Of a stretch of 64,000 nucleotides of DNA, positions 54,155 to 61,076 are shown one piece after another. The notes under the pieces were generated by a model. The model saw nothing but the letters and a program-made list of their open reading frames with translations. It ran no database searches and was not told where the DNA came from. Every line of letters starts with the position of its first letter. Position 1 is the stretch's first letter. A program made the position numbers and the translations under genes. Origin of the DNA: Kitasatospora sp. NBC_01246 (lineage in GTDB: Bacteria > Actinomycetota > Actinomycetes > Streptomycetales > Streptomycetaceae); contig NZ_CP108484.1 of the NCBI RefSeq assembly GCF_036226505.1, forward strand, positions 1 to 64,000, written 5' to 3'.

Positions 54155-54471
54155 GCATGGTCCCCCTCGCCGAGGCCTGGGACTCCGGAGCCTCGACCTG
54201 GAGTCCGCAGGAGCGCGAGGCCTACGCCAACGACCTCGGCGATCCCCGCTCCCTCATCGCGGTCAGCGCCAAGTCCAACCGCTCGAAGGCCGACAAGGAC
54301 GTCGCCGAGTGGATGCCTCCTGCCGGCCACTACGCCTGCACCTACCTCACTGACTGGACAACCGTAAAGACCTGCTGGGCCCTCACCACCGACCCGCGTG
54401 AGAAGACTGCCCTGGGCCGCCTCGCCGCTGCCTGCCCCGACGAGCCCATCACCGTCGAACTCGCCCGCTGA
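54155..54471 (+). pseudogene. DUF1524/GmrSD-type HNH protein, N-terminus lost
   Basis: About 105 codons form the C-terminal half of a secreted HNH-family protein common in Streptomyces: MVPLAEAWDSGASTWSPQER, YANDLGDPRSLIAVSAKSNR, SKADKDVAEWMPPAGHYACT, YLTDWTTVKTCWAL and CPDEPITVELAR. The normal copy has a DH just before VPLAEAW (the catalytic His) plus a signal peptide and 90 more residues; here these are replaced by unrelated sequence. A relic. Confidence 0.7.
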
Positions 54472-54848
54472 CCACACTGCCGCCTGCGCTCCCTGCCCGG
54501 GCACATCCACTCCGGTCCCGGCCCGAGGCTGCCGGGCACACGCGGCGGCCCCGCGGCCCGCTCGGGGGTCGGATCGCAGTGTGGGCCGTGCCCACGGTGG
54601 GATGGACGGTGATGCGGCCGGCCCGGGGCCGATGGGCGGCCAGCGCGGCGGCGGTGAACCGGGCGTCGTCGCCGCGGTCGAGGACCACTGTCACCGGCGG
54701 CAGGGCGCGCCGCTCCCCCTCCGGCAGAACCGTGACAGGGTTCAGCAGCAGGTCAGCTGGCCGCGGCGACGGCCGGGCGCAGCCGGTCGGCGAGTCGGTG
54801 ACGGGTCCGGCGCCGCGGGGCAGGCTCGCGGCGCCGGGACCAGGTGGG
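54472..54848. other. intergenic region with gene relic
   Basis: Read leftward, 54560-54750 has a protein-like run (NPVTVLPEGERRALPPVTVV, LDRGDDARFTAAALAAHRPR, ITVHPTVGTAHTAI) that ends without a start and may be the end of a lost gene. No intact gene. Confidence 0.4.
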
Positions 54849-55982
54849 TCAGATCGGCTGGGCGGGGTGGTCGAGCCAGGCGTGCCAGCCGTGCGGGTTG
54901 ACGGTGAGTCCGAGCCGGTCGACGCCGGGCTCGCCCGCGTGCTGCCACCAGGTGAGGGTCTGCTCGAAGTCGTCCCAGAGGCGGCGGCCGCCGTACTGGC
55001 GGACCTGGTGCTCGTCCTCGCCGTCGCGGAAGGTCGTCGCCGACCAGGCCGGGACGGTGAGGGAGTACAGCCACAGGGTGCGGGCGCCGTCCTCGTGCGG
55101 CTGGATCGCGTGGACGACGTCGCCAAGGCGCAGGCCGGCGACGAGCGGGAACGGGTCGAACTTGCCGTGCGCGGGCAGCGTCGCGGTGGTCGTGGTCTCG
55201 GCGAGGGTGCCGCCGTCGGCGGGGTTCTGCGGCCATTGGAGGCGCTGGGAGCGCATCTTCATGAACTCGACCGGCTGGAGGAACGGGCCGGACGCGGTGC
55301 CGTCGCTGGCCACGGTGAGGCGGACCAGGGCGTCGGCGTTGGAGCAGTGGGTGCCGAACGGCGCCAGGATCAGCCCGCCGGGCCGGGTCTGTTCGATCCA
55401 CGCCTGCGTGATCTGGCGCAACCCGTAGGTCGCGATGATCCGGTCGTACGGGGCGCCGGGCGGGTAGCCGAGCGCGCCGTCCGCGCAGACGACGGTTGGG
55501 CGGTAGCCTGCGGCGTGCAATGCGGCGCGGGCCTGCGCCGAAACCTGCGGGTCGACCTCGACTGTGGTCACGTTCGCGTCGCCGAGCCGGTGGCTCAGCA
55601 GGGCGGCGTTCCAGCCGGTGCCAGTGCCCTGCTCCAGCACCCGCATCCCCGGCTTCGCCTGGAGGTCGTCCAGCATCGAGGCGACCAGCGACGGCTGTGA
55701 CGCCGAGCTGGTCGGCACCGTGCCGGGCTTCACGCCCTGGTGCTCACCGTCGTCCCACTGCGTGACGATCGGGACGTCCGCAGCGGCCGCCGCCAGCCAG
55801 CCCCGCTCATCGGTGGTGCGGTCGACGGGTCGGCTCTTCCCGGTGGCCATGTCGTGCGCCCAGACCATGGCCGGCAGGAACAGCGAGCGCGGGACCGCGT
55901 CGAAGGCCGGCGCCCAGGCGTCCGCGACGGGGAAGGACCGCCCCGGCGCGGGGCGGTCCTCCTGCTCAGGTGCGAGCGTCAC
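54849..55982 (-). CDS. TgmC/PCMT-like methyltransferase
   Basis: The protein has 377 residues from GTG 55982, whose GTGA overlaps the stop of the small ORF in front. The N-terminal 100 residues (FDAVPRSLFLPAMVWAHDMA, PIVTQWDDG) and the SAM site VLEQGTGTGWNAALLSHRLG, with VEVDP (acidic loop), match the protein-L-isoaspartate methyltransferase class. The extended C-terminus with WPQNPADGG and LTVNPHGWHAWLDHP is typical of the ATP-grasp-peptide maturation (TgmC-type) methyltransferases of Streptomyces. In those clusters it methylates a ribosomal peptide made by an ATP-grasp ligase; no ATP-grasp gene is seen here, so it is an orphan or acts elsewhere. Confidence 0.8.
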   Translation of the reverse strand: MTLAPEQEDRPAPGRSFPVADAWAPAFDAVPRSLFLPAMVWAHDMATGKSRPVDRTTDERGWLAAAAADVPIVTQWDDGEHQGVKPGTVPTSSASQPSLVASMLDDLQAKPGMRVLEQGTGTGWNAALLSHRLGDANVTTVEVDPQVSAQARAALHAAGYRPTVVCADGALGYPPGAPYDRIIATYGLRQITQAWIEQTRPGGLILAPFGTHCSNADALVRLTVASDGTASGPFLQPVEFMKMRSQRLQWPQNPADGGTLAETTTTATLPAHGKFDPFPLVAGLRLGDVVHAIQPHEDGARTLWLYSLTVPAWSATTFRDGEDEHQVRQYGGRRLWDDFEQTLTWWQHAGEPGVDRLGLTVNPHGWHAWLDHPAQPI

Positions 55983-56131
55983 CTGCGGTGTCCCCCGTCC
56001 CCGGGCGGAGTGGTGCCGTCCGGGGACGGCGGGTCCGGCGGCGGCGTCCACGGAGTGCCCGGGTGGCCGTCGCCCCCGCCTCTCCCACCGCCGCCCGAGT
56101 CTCCGCCGCCGTGTCCGCCGTCGATCTCCAT
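55979..56131 (-). CDS. 50-residue Gly/Pro-rich ORF coupled to methyltransferase
   Basis: ATG 56131 opens a 50-codon frame ending in GTGA overlap with the methyltransferase start. It is rich in Gly, Asp and Pro (MEIDGGHGGGDSGGGG, then TPWTPPPDPPSPDGTTPPGD). In peptide-maturation clusters a short precursor gene sits in this position, and precursor cores there are often rich in Asp, Gly and Thr. The match is only by position and composition. It could also be just a coupling leader. Confidence 0.45.
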   Translation of the reverse strand: MEIDGGHGGGDSGGGGRGGGDGHPGTPWTPPPDPPSPDGTTPPGDGGHRR

Positions 56132-56222
56132 ACCGCGCTCCTTGTCGTCGCTGTGATGGTGCCCTCCCGAGGTCCGGGAGGAGTAGAAGGCCGCCCCGGC
56201 GCACCGGGGCAGGTGGTGAGGG

Positions 56223-56648
56223 CTACGTCGGGCGGGTGCGCAGGTCCGCGTGGACGGTTTTACCGAGTGGCTCCAGGGTCACGCCCCAGTGCCCGCCGGT
56301 GAGGTGGTGGACCAGGGCCATGCCGCGGCCCGACACGGCGGCCAGGCCCGCGTCGATCAGGCAGGGCAAGGCACGGGAGCCGTCGCGGACGCTGATCCGC
56401 ACGCACCGGCCGGTGATCCGCTCGACGGCGACCGTCATCTTCCGCTGGCACCCGGTCTTCGACGCGTTGCCCGCCAGCTCGCTGACGATCAGTTCGCCGG
56501 CCTCGACCAGGTCGTCCAGCCCCCACCCGCGCAGTGTCGTGCGCACCAGGCGCCGGGCCGCCGAGGCGGACTGCGGCTGATACGGCAGCAGCACCCTGGC
56601 GGAGCTGGCGGCCGGGGGCAGCGTCGGAGTCTCAACGGTCGTGGTCAC
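56223..56648 (-). CDS. anti-sigma-type histidine-kinase-like ATPase
   Basis: The protein has 141 residues. It is a single HATPase_c domain of the RsbW/SpoIIAB kind that abounds in Streptomyces: SASAARRLVRTTLRGWGLDD, VEAGELIVSELAGNASKTGC (N-box with N and the preceding E), RISVRDGSRALP (D of G1 box), and GRGMALVHHLTGGHWGV (G2 box). It probably binds a sigma factor or antagonist. It is 91 bases upstream of the small ORF in the same direction; this kinase/methyltransferase neighbourhood is common. Confidence 0.85.
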   Translation of the reverse strand: MTTTVETPTLPPAASSARVLLPYQPQSASAARRLVRTTLRGWGLDDLVEAGELIVSELAGNASKTGCQRKMTVAVERITGRCVRISVRDGSRALPCLIDAGLAAVSGRGMALVHHLTGGHWGVTLEPLGKTVHADLRTRPT

Positions 56649-56906
56649 CGTGAACCCCGCACCCGCCTGCGCTGCCCGAGCATGGCCGCAGCCTTGGCCG
56701 GTGGGCAGGTATGCGGTGCGCGGCCACGGCGGTTCTCCGCTCTCTCGTCGGTGGTGACGGCTGCGCCCAGCCGACGGGGGCAGTCGGGCGCAGCGGCCCC
56801 AACTCGCCGCCGGGGCCGGGTGTCCGGTCCGTCACGGCGGGCGACGGTTCGACGGTAGGGAGTGACCGCTGGCGCGTTCAACGCGATTGCGGGTGATTGC
56901 GGTGAT

Positions 56907-57755
56907 TCACCCGAGGGTGTCGATCGCGGTGGTGATGAAGGCTCGGGCCGCTGCGCCGTGGACGGCCATCTTTGTCAGCTCGGCGAAGGCGCGGTGGTAG
57001 TCGGCGAGTTCTCGGGGCTGGGTCACGGTGACCTCGGCGATCAGCGTCTCCACACAGCCCTCCTCGTTGTCAAAGAGGTAGAACGCCTCCAGCGGCCACA
57101 CGGTGCGCTGCGCGGTGAAGGGGATGATCCCGAGCGAGACCGTGGGCAGCGGCATCACCGCCAAGAGGTGGCCGAGCTGGCCGCCCATCGTCTCCGCGTC
57201 GCCGATCCGGTAGCGCAGCACCGTCTCCTCGATCAGGATGACGAACCGGTGTCTGCCGTCGTGGAGCAGCCGGCCGCGCTCGAGGCGGGCGGCTACCGCG
57301 TCGGCGACATCGTCCGGGGTGCCCTGGAACTCGGTGATCGAGCGCATCAAGGCGGTGGCGTAGGCGGCGGTCTGGAGGATGCCCGGGACGACGTTGGAGA
57401 CGTAGGCCCGGCACACCGCGGTCCGCTGGTGCAGGGTCAGCGACTCCTGCTGCACCTGCCGCATGCCGGCGCGGCGCACCCGGCGCCACTCCAGGTACAT
57501 CAGCTCCACCGCGCGCAGCGAGGCGATCAGGTCGGCGGCCTGGTCGTCCGCGCCGCACGCGGTGCACCAGGCGCGCAGGTCGCTCTCGGAGGGCGCCGAC
57601 TTCCCGCTGAGGATCCGGGAGGTCTTGGAGGGGTGCCAGCCGCACCGGGCGGACAGCTCCTTGCCGTCGATCCCGGCGTCCAGCATCAGCTCACGCAGCC
57701 GGGTGGCGAGCGCCGCCCGGGCGGCCTAGGCGCTGGAGGAGGGTGAGGTGGGCAT
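56907..57755 (-). pseudogene. XRE/DUF5753 regulator with nonsense codon
   Basis: The expected ATG (57755) gives MPTSPSSSA and then TAG at 57726-57728, where relatives have a glutamine codon (CAG), followed by AARAALATRLRELMLDAGID. One base change thus stops the gene at codon 10. Translation could restart at ATG 57686, giving 259 residues without the first helix of the HTH. The rest is normal: GKELSARCGWHPSKTSRILS, then the DUF5753 domain (YLEWRRVRRAG, YVSNVVPGILQTAAYATALM, HRFVILIEETVLRYRIGD, TVSLGIIPF). This family usually works with a small DUF397 or DUF6879 partner; the partner here is also broken. Confidence 0.7.
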
Positions 57756-57781
57756 GGGCTGTCGGCTCGGTGCGGGCGGGC

Positions 57782-58308
57782 TCAGACGGTGTACTGCTCG
57801 TGCGGGACGGCCCGCTCCCAGACCGACTCGAACGCGGTGGCGCACAGCTTCGCCACCGCGGGGTCCTCGGTGTAGGAGGTGCGCGGGTCGCCGTCACCGG
57901 TGAAGTGGTTACAGTAAACCGCGCGCCCCTGTCGTCGAACAGCCAGAAGTCGCTGCCGGGCAGCGCCAGGTCGCAGGCGTTGCGACGCGCCAGCCATCGG
58001 ACCTGCTCACCGGCTGTGACGTAGACCGGGGTCATCGCGTGCAGGTAGCGCGTGTAGAGGGTGACCGGCTCGGACACGATCCGGGCCCGGCGGATGACCA
58101 CGCCCCGCGCGGTCGCCTCGCGCACCATGGCCGTCCAGTCCCGCCAGTACTCCGACTCCGGGTCGAGATCGGACTCGCCGGTCAGCCGGAACCGCTCAAC
58201 GGCCTCGGCCTCGTCGGGGACGTCGTAGCTGTCGCGCAGCTCCAGGTGGACCGCCGAGTACCGGGCGGCGGCCAGCAGGTCAGAGAAGCCCATCGCGCTC
58301 TGCGTCAT
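57782..58308 (-). pseudogene. DUF6879-family protein, frameshifted
   Basis: From ATG 58308 the frame is good through LLAAARYSAVHLELRDSYDV, PDEAEAVERFRL, VTLYTRYLHAMTPVYVTAGE and DLALPGSDFWLFDDRGA. A one-base change near 57920 then shifts it, and the proper end (VYCNHFTGDGDPRTSYTEDP, AVAKLCATAFESVWERAVPH) is found in the next frame, stopping at 57782. DUF6879 genes normally sit next to an XRE/DUF5753 regulator, as here. Confidence 0.8.
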
Positions 58309-58543
58309 CGCATGCCTTTCGCAAGATCGGGATCATCCGGGTGGGAATCCACACCAGGGCCTCGTGGCCCGGGATGCCGGCCTCGTGGTCCGGTGCCCAA
58401 CTGCGCCCGCCGACCTCGGCCTCCAGGTCCTCCTCGGCCTTCACGCCCTGGAGGACGATCCTGCGATTGGCGCGGTCGAGCCACACCCTCGGTGACCCCT
58501 CTTTACCCGTATCCGGGTCGATGCCGATGAAATCTAGCCCCAT
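58280..58543 (-). CDS. small hypothetical protein, 87 residues
   Basis: ATG 58543 is behind GGAGGGCGTC. The protein starts MGLDFIGIDPDTGKEGSPRV, then NRRIVLQG and a C-terminal GHEALVWIPTRMIPIL, the pattern of a small Streptomyces protein commonly found upstream of DUF6879/XRE genes. Its end overlaps the DUF6879 start by 29 bases, so the three genes form one operon. It alone is intact. Confidence 0.75.
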   Translation of the reverse strand: MGLDFIGIDPDTGKEGSPRVWLDRANRRIVLQGVKAEEDLEAEVGGRSWAPDHEAGIPGHEALVWIPTRMIPILRKACDDAERDGLL

Positions 58544-58544
58544 G

Positions 58545-58929
58545 ACGCCCTCCAGAACCAAGCCAGTTGCGGTCACTTGCACGCCACGTTCCGCAGGTCT
58601 GACGGCCCGTCAAGGGCGTGCGGGCGCAGCCAGGCGGCACGGGGGCATGAGAGGCCCGAGGTAGGAATTTCTTACTTCGGGCCGAGAGAAGCGGTCAGGC
58701 CGACCGCAGGGGGGTAGCGCGTCGCGGACACACCCACTGGCTCAGGTTCTGCGGGTACCACGAGGCGCCCGGTCGGGATGCGCTGTACGAAACACCATGA
58801 TGGCCATACCCCCACCTTCCCGGCCGGCTTTCGGGGCCGCTACTCGGGGGTGGAGTAAGAGGACATCTGATCCACGTTGTGGTCGGTTTGTCCCAGGTGA
58901 GCGACCGGACCGCCAGTCAGTCGTTGCAG
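58545..58929. other. intergenic region
   Basis: Contains a CTTACTTCGGG/CCGAAG-type AT-richer stretch near 58660-58685 that could be the promoter of the leftward operon. No gene is seen. Confidence 0.4.
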
Positions 58930-59130
58930 GGCCCGTGACTCCTCGACGCCCGTATCGCAGTGACGTGTCCGATGCTCGATGGCGCCTGATCGAGCCGGTC
59001 TTCATAGCCTGGCGGGCTCGCCGCAACGGTCCTGGTGTGGCAGCCCGGGTTCATGACCTGCGGGAGATCGTGAACGCGATCCTCTACGTCAACCGGACCG
59101 GCCTCCCGTGGGAGTACCTGCCGCACGACT
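58930..59130 (+). pseudogene. IS5-family transposase, N-terminal fragment
   Basis: About 60 codons (TPRRPYRSDVSDARWRLIEP, VHDLREIVNAILYVNRTGLP, WEYLPHD) match the insertion domain of IS5-type transposases. The match ends at about 59128 and unrelated sequence follows. The fragment of a transposase end at 60104 could be the other part. Confidence 0.75.
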
Positions 59131-59774
59131 GTGTTCGGGCGGCGGGTTCGGGGCGGCCGGTGTGCGGCCGGCCGCACCGGCGGGCGATGCCCTTGCCGGC
59201 TCGGTGCCGTGGGAGTGTACGTACCGAGTCGTGTGAAGAAGGGCATCGCCGCACGCCCTGGTCGGCGCGTTCACCCGTTCAACGAACGGAAGCGGTCTCG
59301 GTCACCAGCCAGACAGCGAGAACCCGAACGGCTCGGTGCCGACGGGGCAGCCGGGCCAGGCGTCGGTGAGCGAGCCGGGACGGGCGTTGTCGAGTCAGTC
59401 CACTCCCCCAGGGCCGGTCGTTGTGGCGTCCGACCGGGCGGGTGACGGCCTCGCAGCCGGCGTGGGCCCACGCGCTCTCCCGCGGTTCGACGTCCGGGCG
59501 CCCGGGTGCCGGCGCGTCGAGGCGCCGCACCAGGTAGGCCCTCCTCCCCCACCGCCACGACAAGCAGGCGTCGACCCGGCCGGGCGATCTCCTCGACGAC
59601 GGCCCCGGCCCGGTAACGGGGGCTGGTAGTGGTCACCCCTTCATGCTCCCGCGCACACCGCCGCGACTCTGTCGGCGCTGGCGCGGTACCGCCCTGGCGC
59701 CAGGCGGAGCACTCCCGGGTGTGCGCCGGCGGGGCGGCTGGCTGGACCCGCGCCCATCGGTGCCAGGGCGAACA
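59131..59774. other. sequence between mosaic fragments
   Basis: No gene recognised. It contains a GTGCGGCCGGCCGCAC palindrome at 59160-59175. Confidence 0.4.
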
Positions 59775-60113
59775 TCCGCTGCCACTCGGTGGCGCGCGGG
59801 TTGAAGGCGCGCAGCTTCACCGTCTGCAGGATCCGGGCGGCGTGCTTGCGGGCCTTGATCCGCAGCCAGTCCACCGGCGACTCCCCCGCCGACAGCTCGG
59901 CGTCCCTGGCCTGCCCCGACACCCGTGTCCTCGCCGGCCGCCGGCGCGGTGAGGTCGTCGTCCTTCTCCCCCACCCGGCGGGTGCGCAGCACGGTGATCC
60001 TGCCGACCACCCGGACGGCGTGGGCGGCCAGAGCCCGCAGGACGCGCCAGATGGCGCGGAACGAGCTGGCCTCGATCTCGTCGTCAGCCTCCGCCTTCAC
60101 GGCCTCGCCCGCG
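59775..60113 (-). pseudogene. helicase internal fragment
   Basis: About 110 codons with one frame break match the middle of the helicase at 45037-47412: EAVKAEADDEIEASSFRAIW, RVLRALAAHAVRVVGRITVL, RTRRVGEKDDD, and in the next frame ESPVDWLRIKARKHAARILQ, VKLRAFNPRATEWQRMF. It has neither the ATPase core nor the tail. The right edge at 60104-60113 is a 10-base word shared with the transposase fragment. Confidence 0.8.
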
Positions 60114-60243
60114 ACTACGAAACCAGCCCGGCCCGCTCGGAGACCATGATCCGCTGGGCGATGATCGGCGTCATGATCCGCAGGATCACCCGAGGCCGGC
60201 CCGCTCAGCGACCGGGCCCACGACCCCTTCGCCTCTTGTCATG
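60104..60243 (+). pseudogene. IS5-family transposase, C-terminal fragment
   Basis: About 45 codons starting LARDYETSPARSETMIRWAM, then IGVMIRRITR, the usual end of IS5-type transposases (compare the intact gene near 24591-24690). No upstream transposase part in frame; the helicase fragment abuts it. Confidence 0.75.
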
Positions 60244-60252
60244 ACGTTGGCC

Positions 60253-60441
60253 CTACCGCTTCTGGGCTCTGTATCGCTTGAGGAGAGCGGTAAGCCTCGC
60301 CGGGTCGGCCTCGCCGTTCAGTTCAGCAGTGAGGTCGTCGGGGCAGAGCTCGTACAGGTCACCCCACCACCGGCGCCCTCGGTTGTCCCAGATGCGGTAC
60401 CCGCCAGGCACGCCTCTGGCCACATAGCGACGCCTACTCAC
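60253..60441 (-). CDS. small hypothetical protein, 62 residues
   Basis: GTG 60441 opens a frame reading SRRRYVARGVPGGYRIWDNR, GRRWWGDLYELCPDDLTAEL, NGEADPARLTALLKRYR. The RYVARGVPGGYRIWD start and WWGDLYE are seen in small actinomycete proteins of unknown role. Intact, isolated. Confidence 0.65.
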   Translation of the reverse strand: MSRRRYVARGVPGGYRIWDNRGRRWWGDLYELCPDDLTAELNGEADPARLTALLKRYRAQKR

Positions 60442-60734
60442 GAAGCCCCCGCTGAGAGCAAGGCCCACGCCCGTAGCCCACTTCCCCTCCCTCTCGCTCT
60501 ACTGGCAGCAGGCTACGGCAGATCTCAAACGCGGCCTGAAGTCTGATAGCAACGGCGGCGGAACCAGGAGTTACGCCGCCGTTGCTATCAACCACTGCCG
60601 CCAGGTACGGCCGAATCCTCACCGGTCACGGCTGGTGGGCTTCAGATCTGAAGGGAAAAGTGCGTGCTCGAATTTCACGGACGCCAGGTCACCGCACGTG
60701 GGCCGAGAAGTAACACCCTCGGACCGAAGCCGAA
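60442..60734. other. intergenic region with large hairpin
   Basis: Holds the 17-bp hairpin listed below and no gene. GC is lower than usual near 60640-60740. Confidence 0.5.
60544..60590 (-). terminator. 17-bp perfect stem hairpin
   Basis: Arms 60544-60560 and 60574-60590 are perfect complements (outer TGATAGC/GCTATCA, inner GGCGGCG/CGCCGCC) around a thirteen-base loop containing AGGAG. It lies 145 bases after the immunity gene stop and is probably the terminator of the toxin operon. Confidence 0.65.
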
Positions 60735-61076
60735 TTAGCGATCGATCAGTGGTCTCGCGATTTCATTACCTGATTCCGTGTTTGCGATCCAGGCGCGACT
60801 GCCCAGCTTAGGCTCCCACGAGAGGCTCTCAAGGTCGTCAACTACCACCTGGGCCACTTCGTCGACCCCACCCTTCCATGGCAAGAATCCATCTTCGGCA
60901 AGTTCGCCAATCTGGATAAGATCACTTTCAAGCAAGAACTTCAGCAGTTCGACGAAGAATTCTTTCCATGCACGTCCTTCTGCCCCTTCCCGTGCTGCCC
61001 AGATAAGCTGATCGATTGGGACCCAGTCGTCCAGACCCTCGATCAATACGTCAGCGAAAATATGCTTGTCGATCAT
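60735..61076 (-). CDS. probable immunity protein
   Basis: The protein has 113 residues from ATG 61076; ATGA overlaps the toxin stop, so the two are translationally coupled. It is acidic and partly helical: MIDKHIFADVLIEGLDDWVP, IDQLIWAAREGAEGRAWKEF, FVELLKFLLESDLIQIGELA, then EVAQVVVDDLESL. An acidic small gene right behind a polymorphic toxin is the normal place for the cognate immunity protein. GC content is lower than its neighbours, as expected for horizontally exchanged toxin/immunity cassettes. I do not recognise the immunity family. Confidence 0.75.
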   Translation of the reverse strand: MIDKHIFADVLIEGLDDWVPIDQLIWAAREGAEGRAWKEFFVELLKFLLESDLIQIGELAEDGFLPWKGGVDEVAQVVVDDLESLSWEPKLGSRAWIANTESGNEIARPLIDR

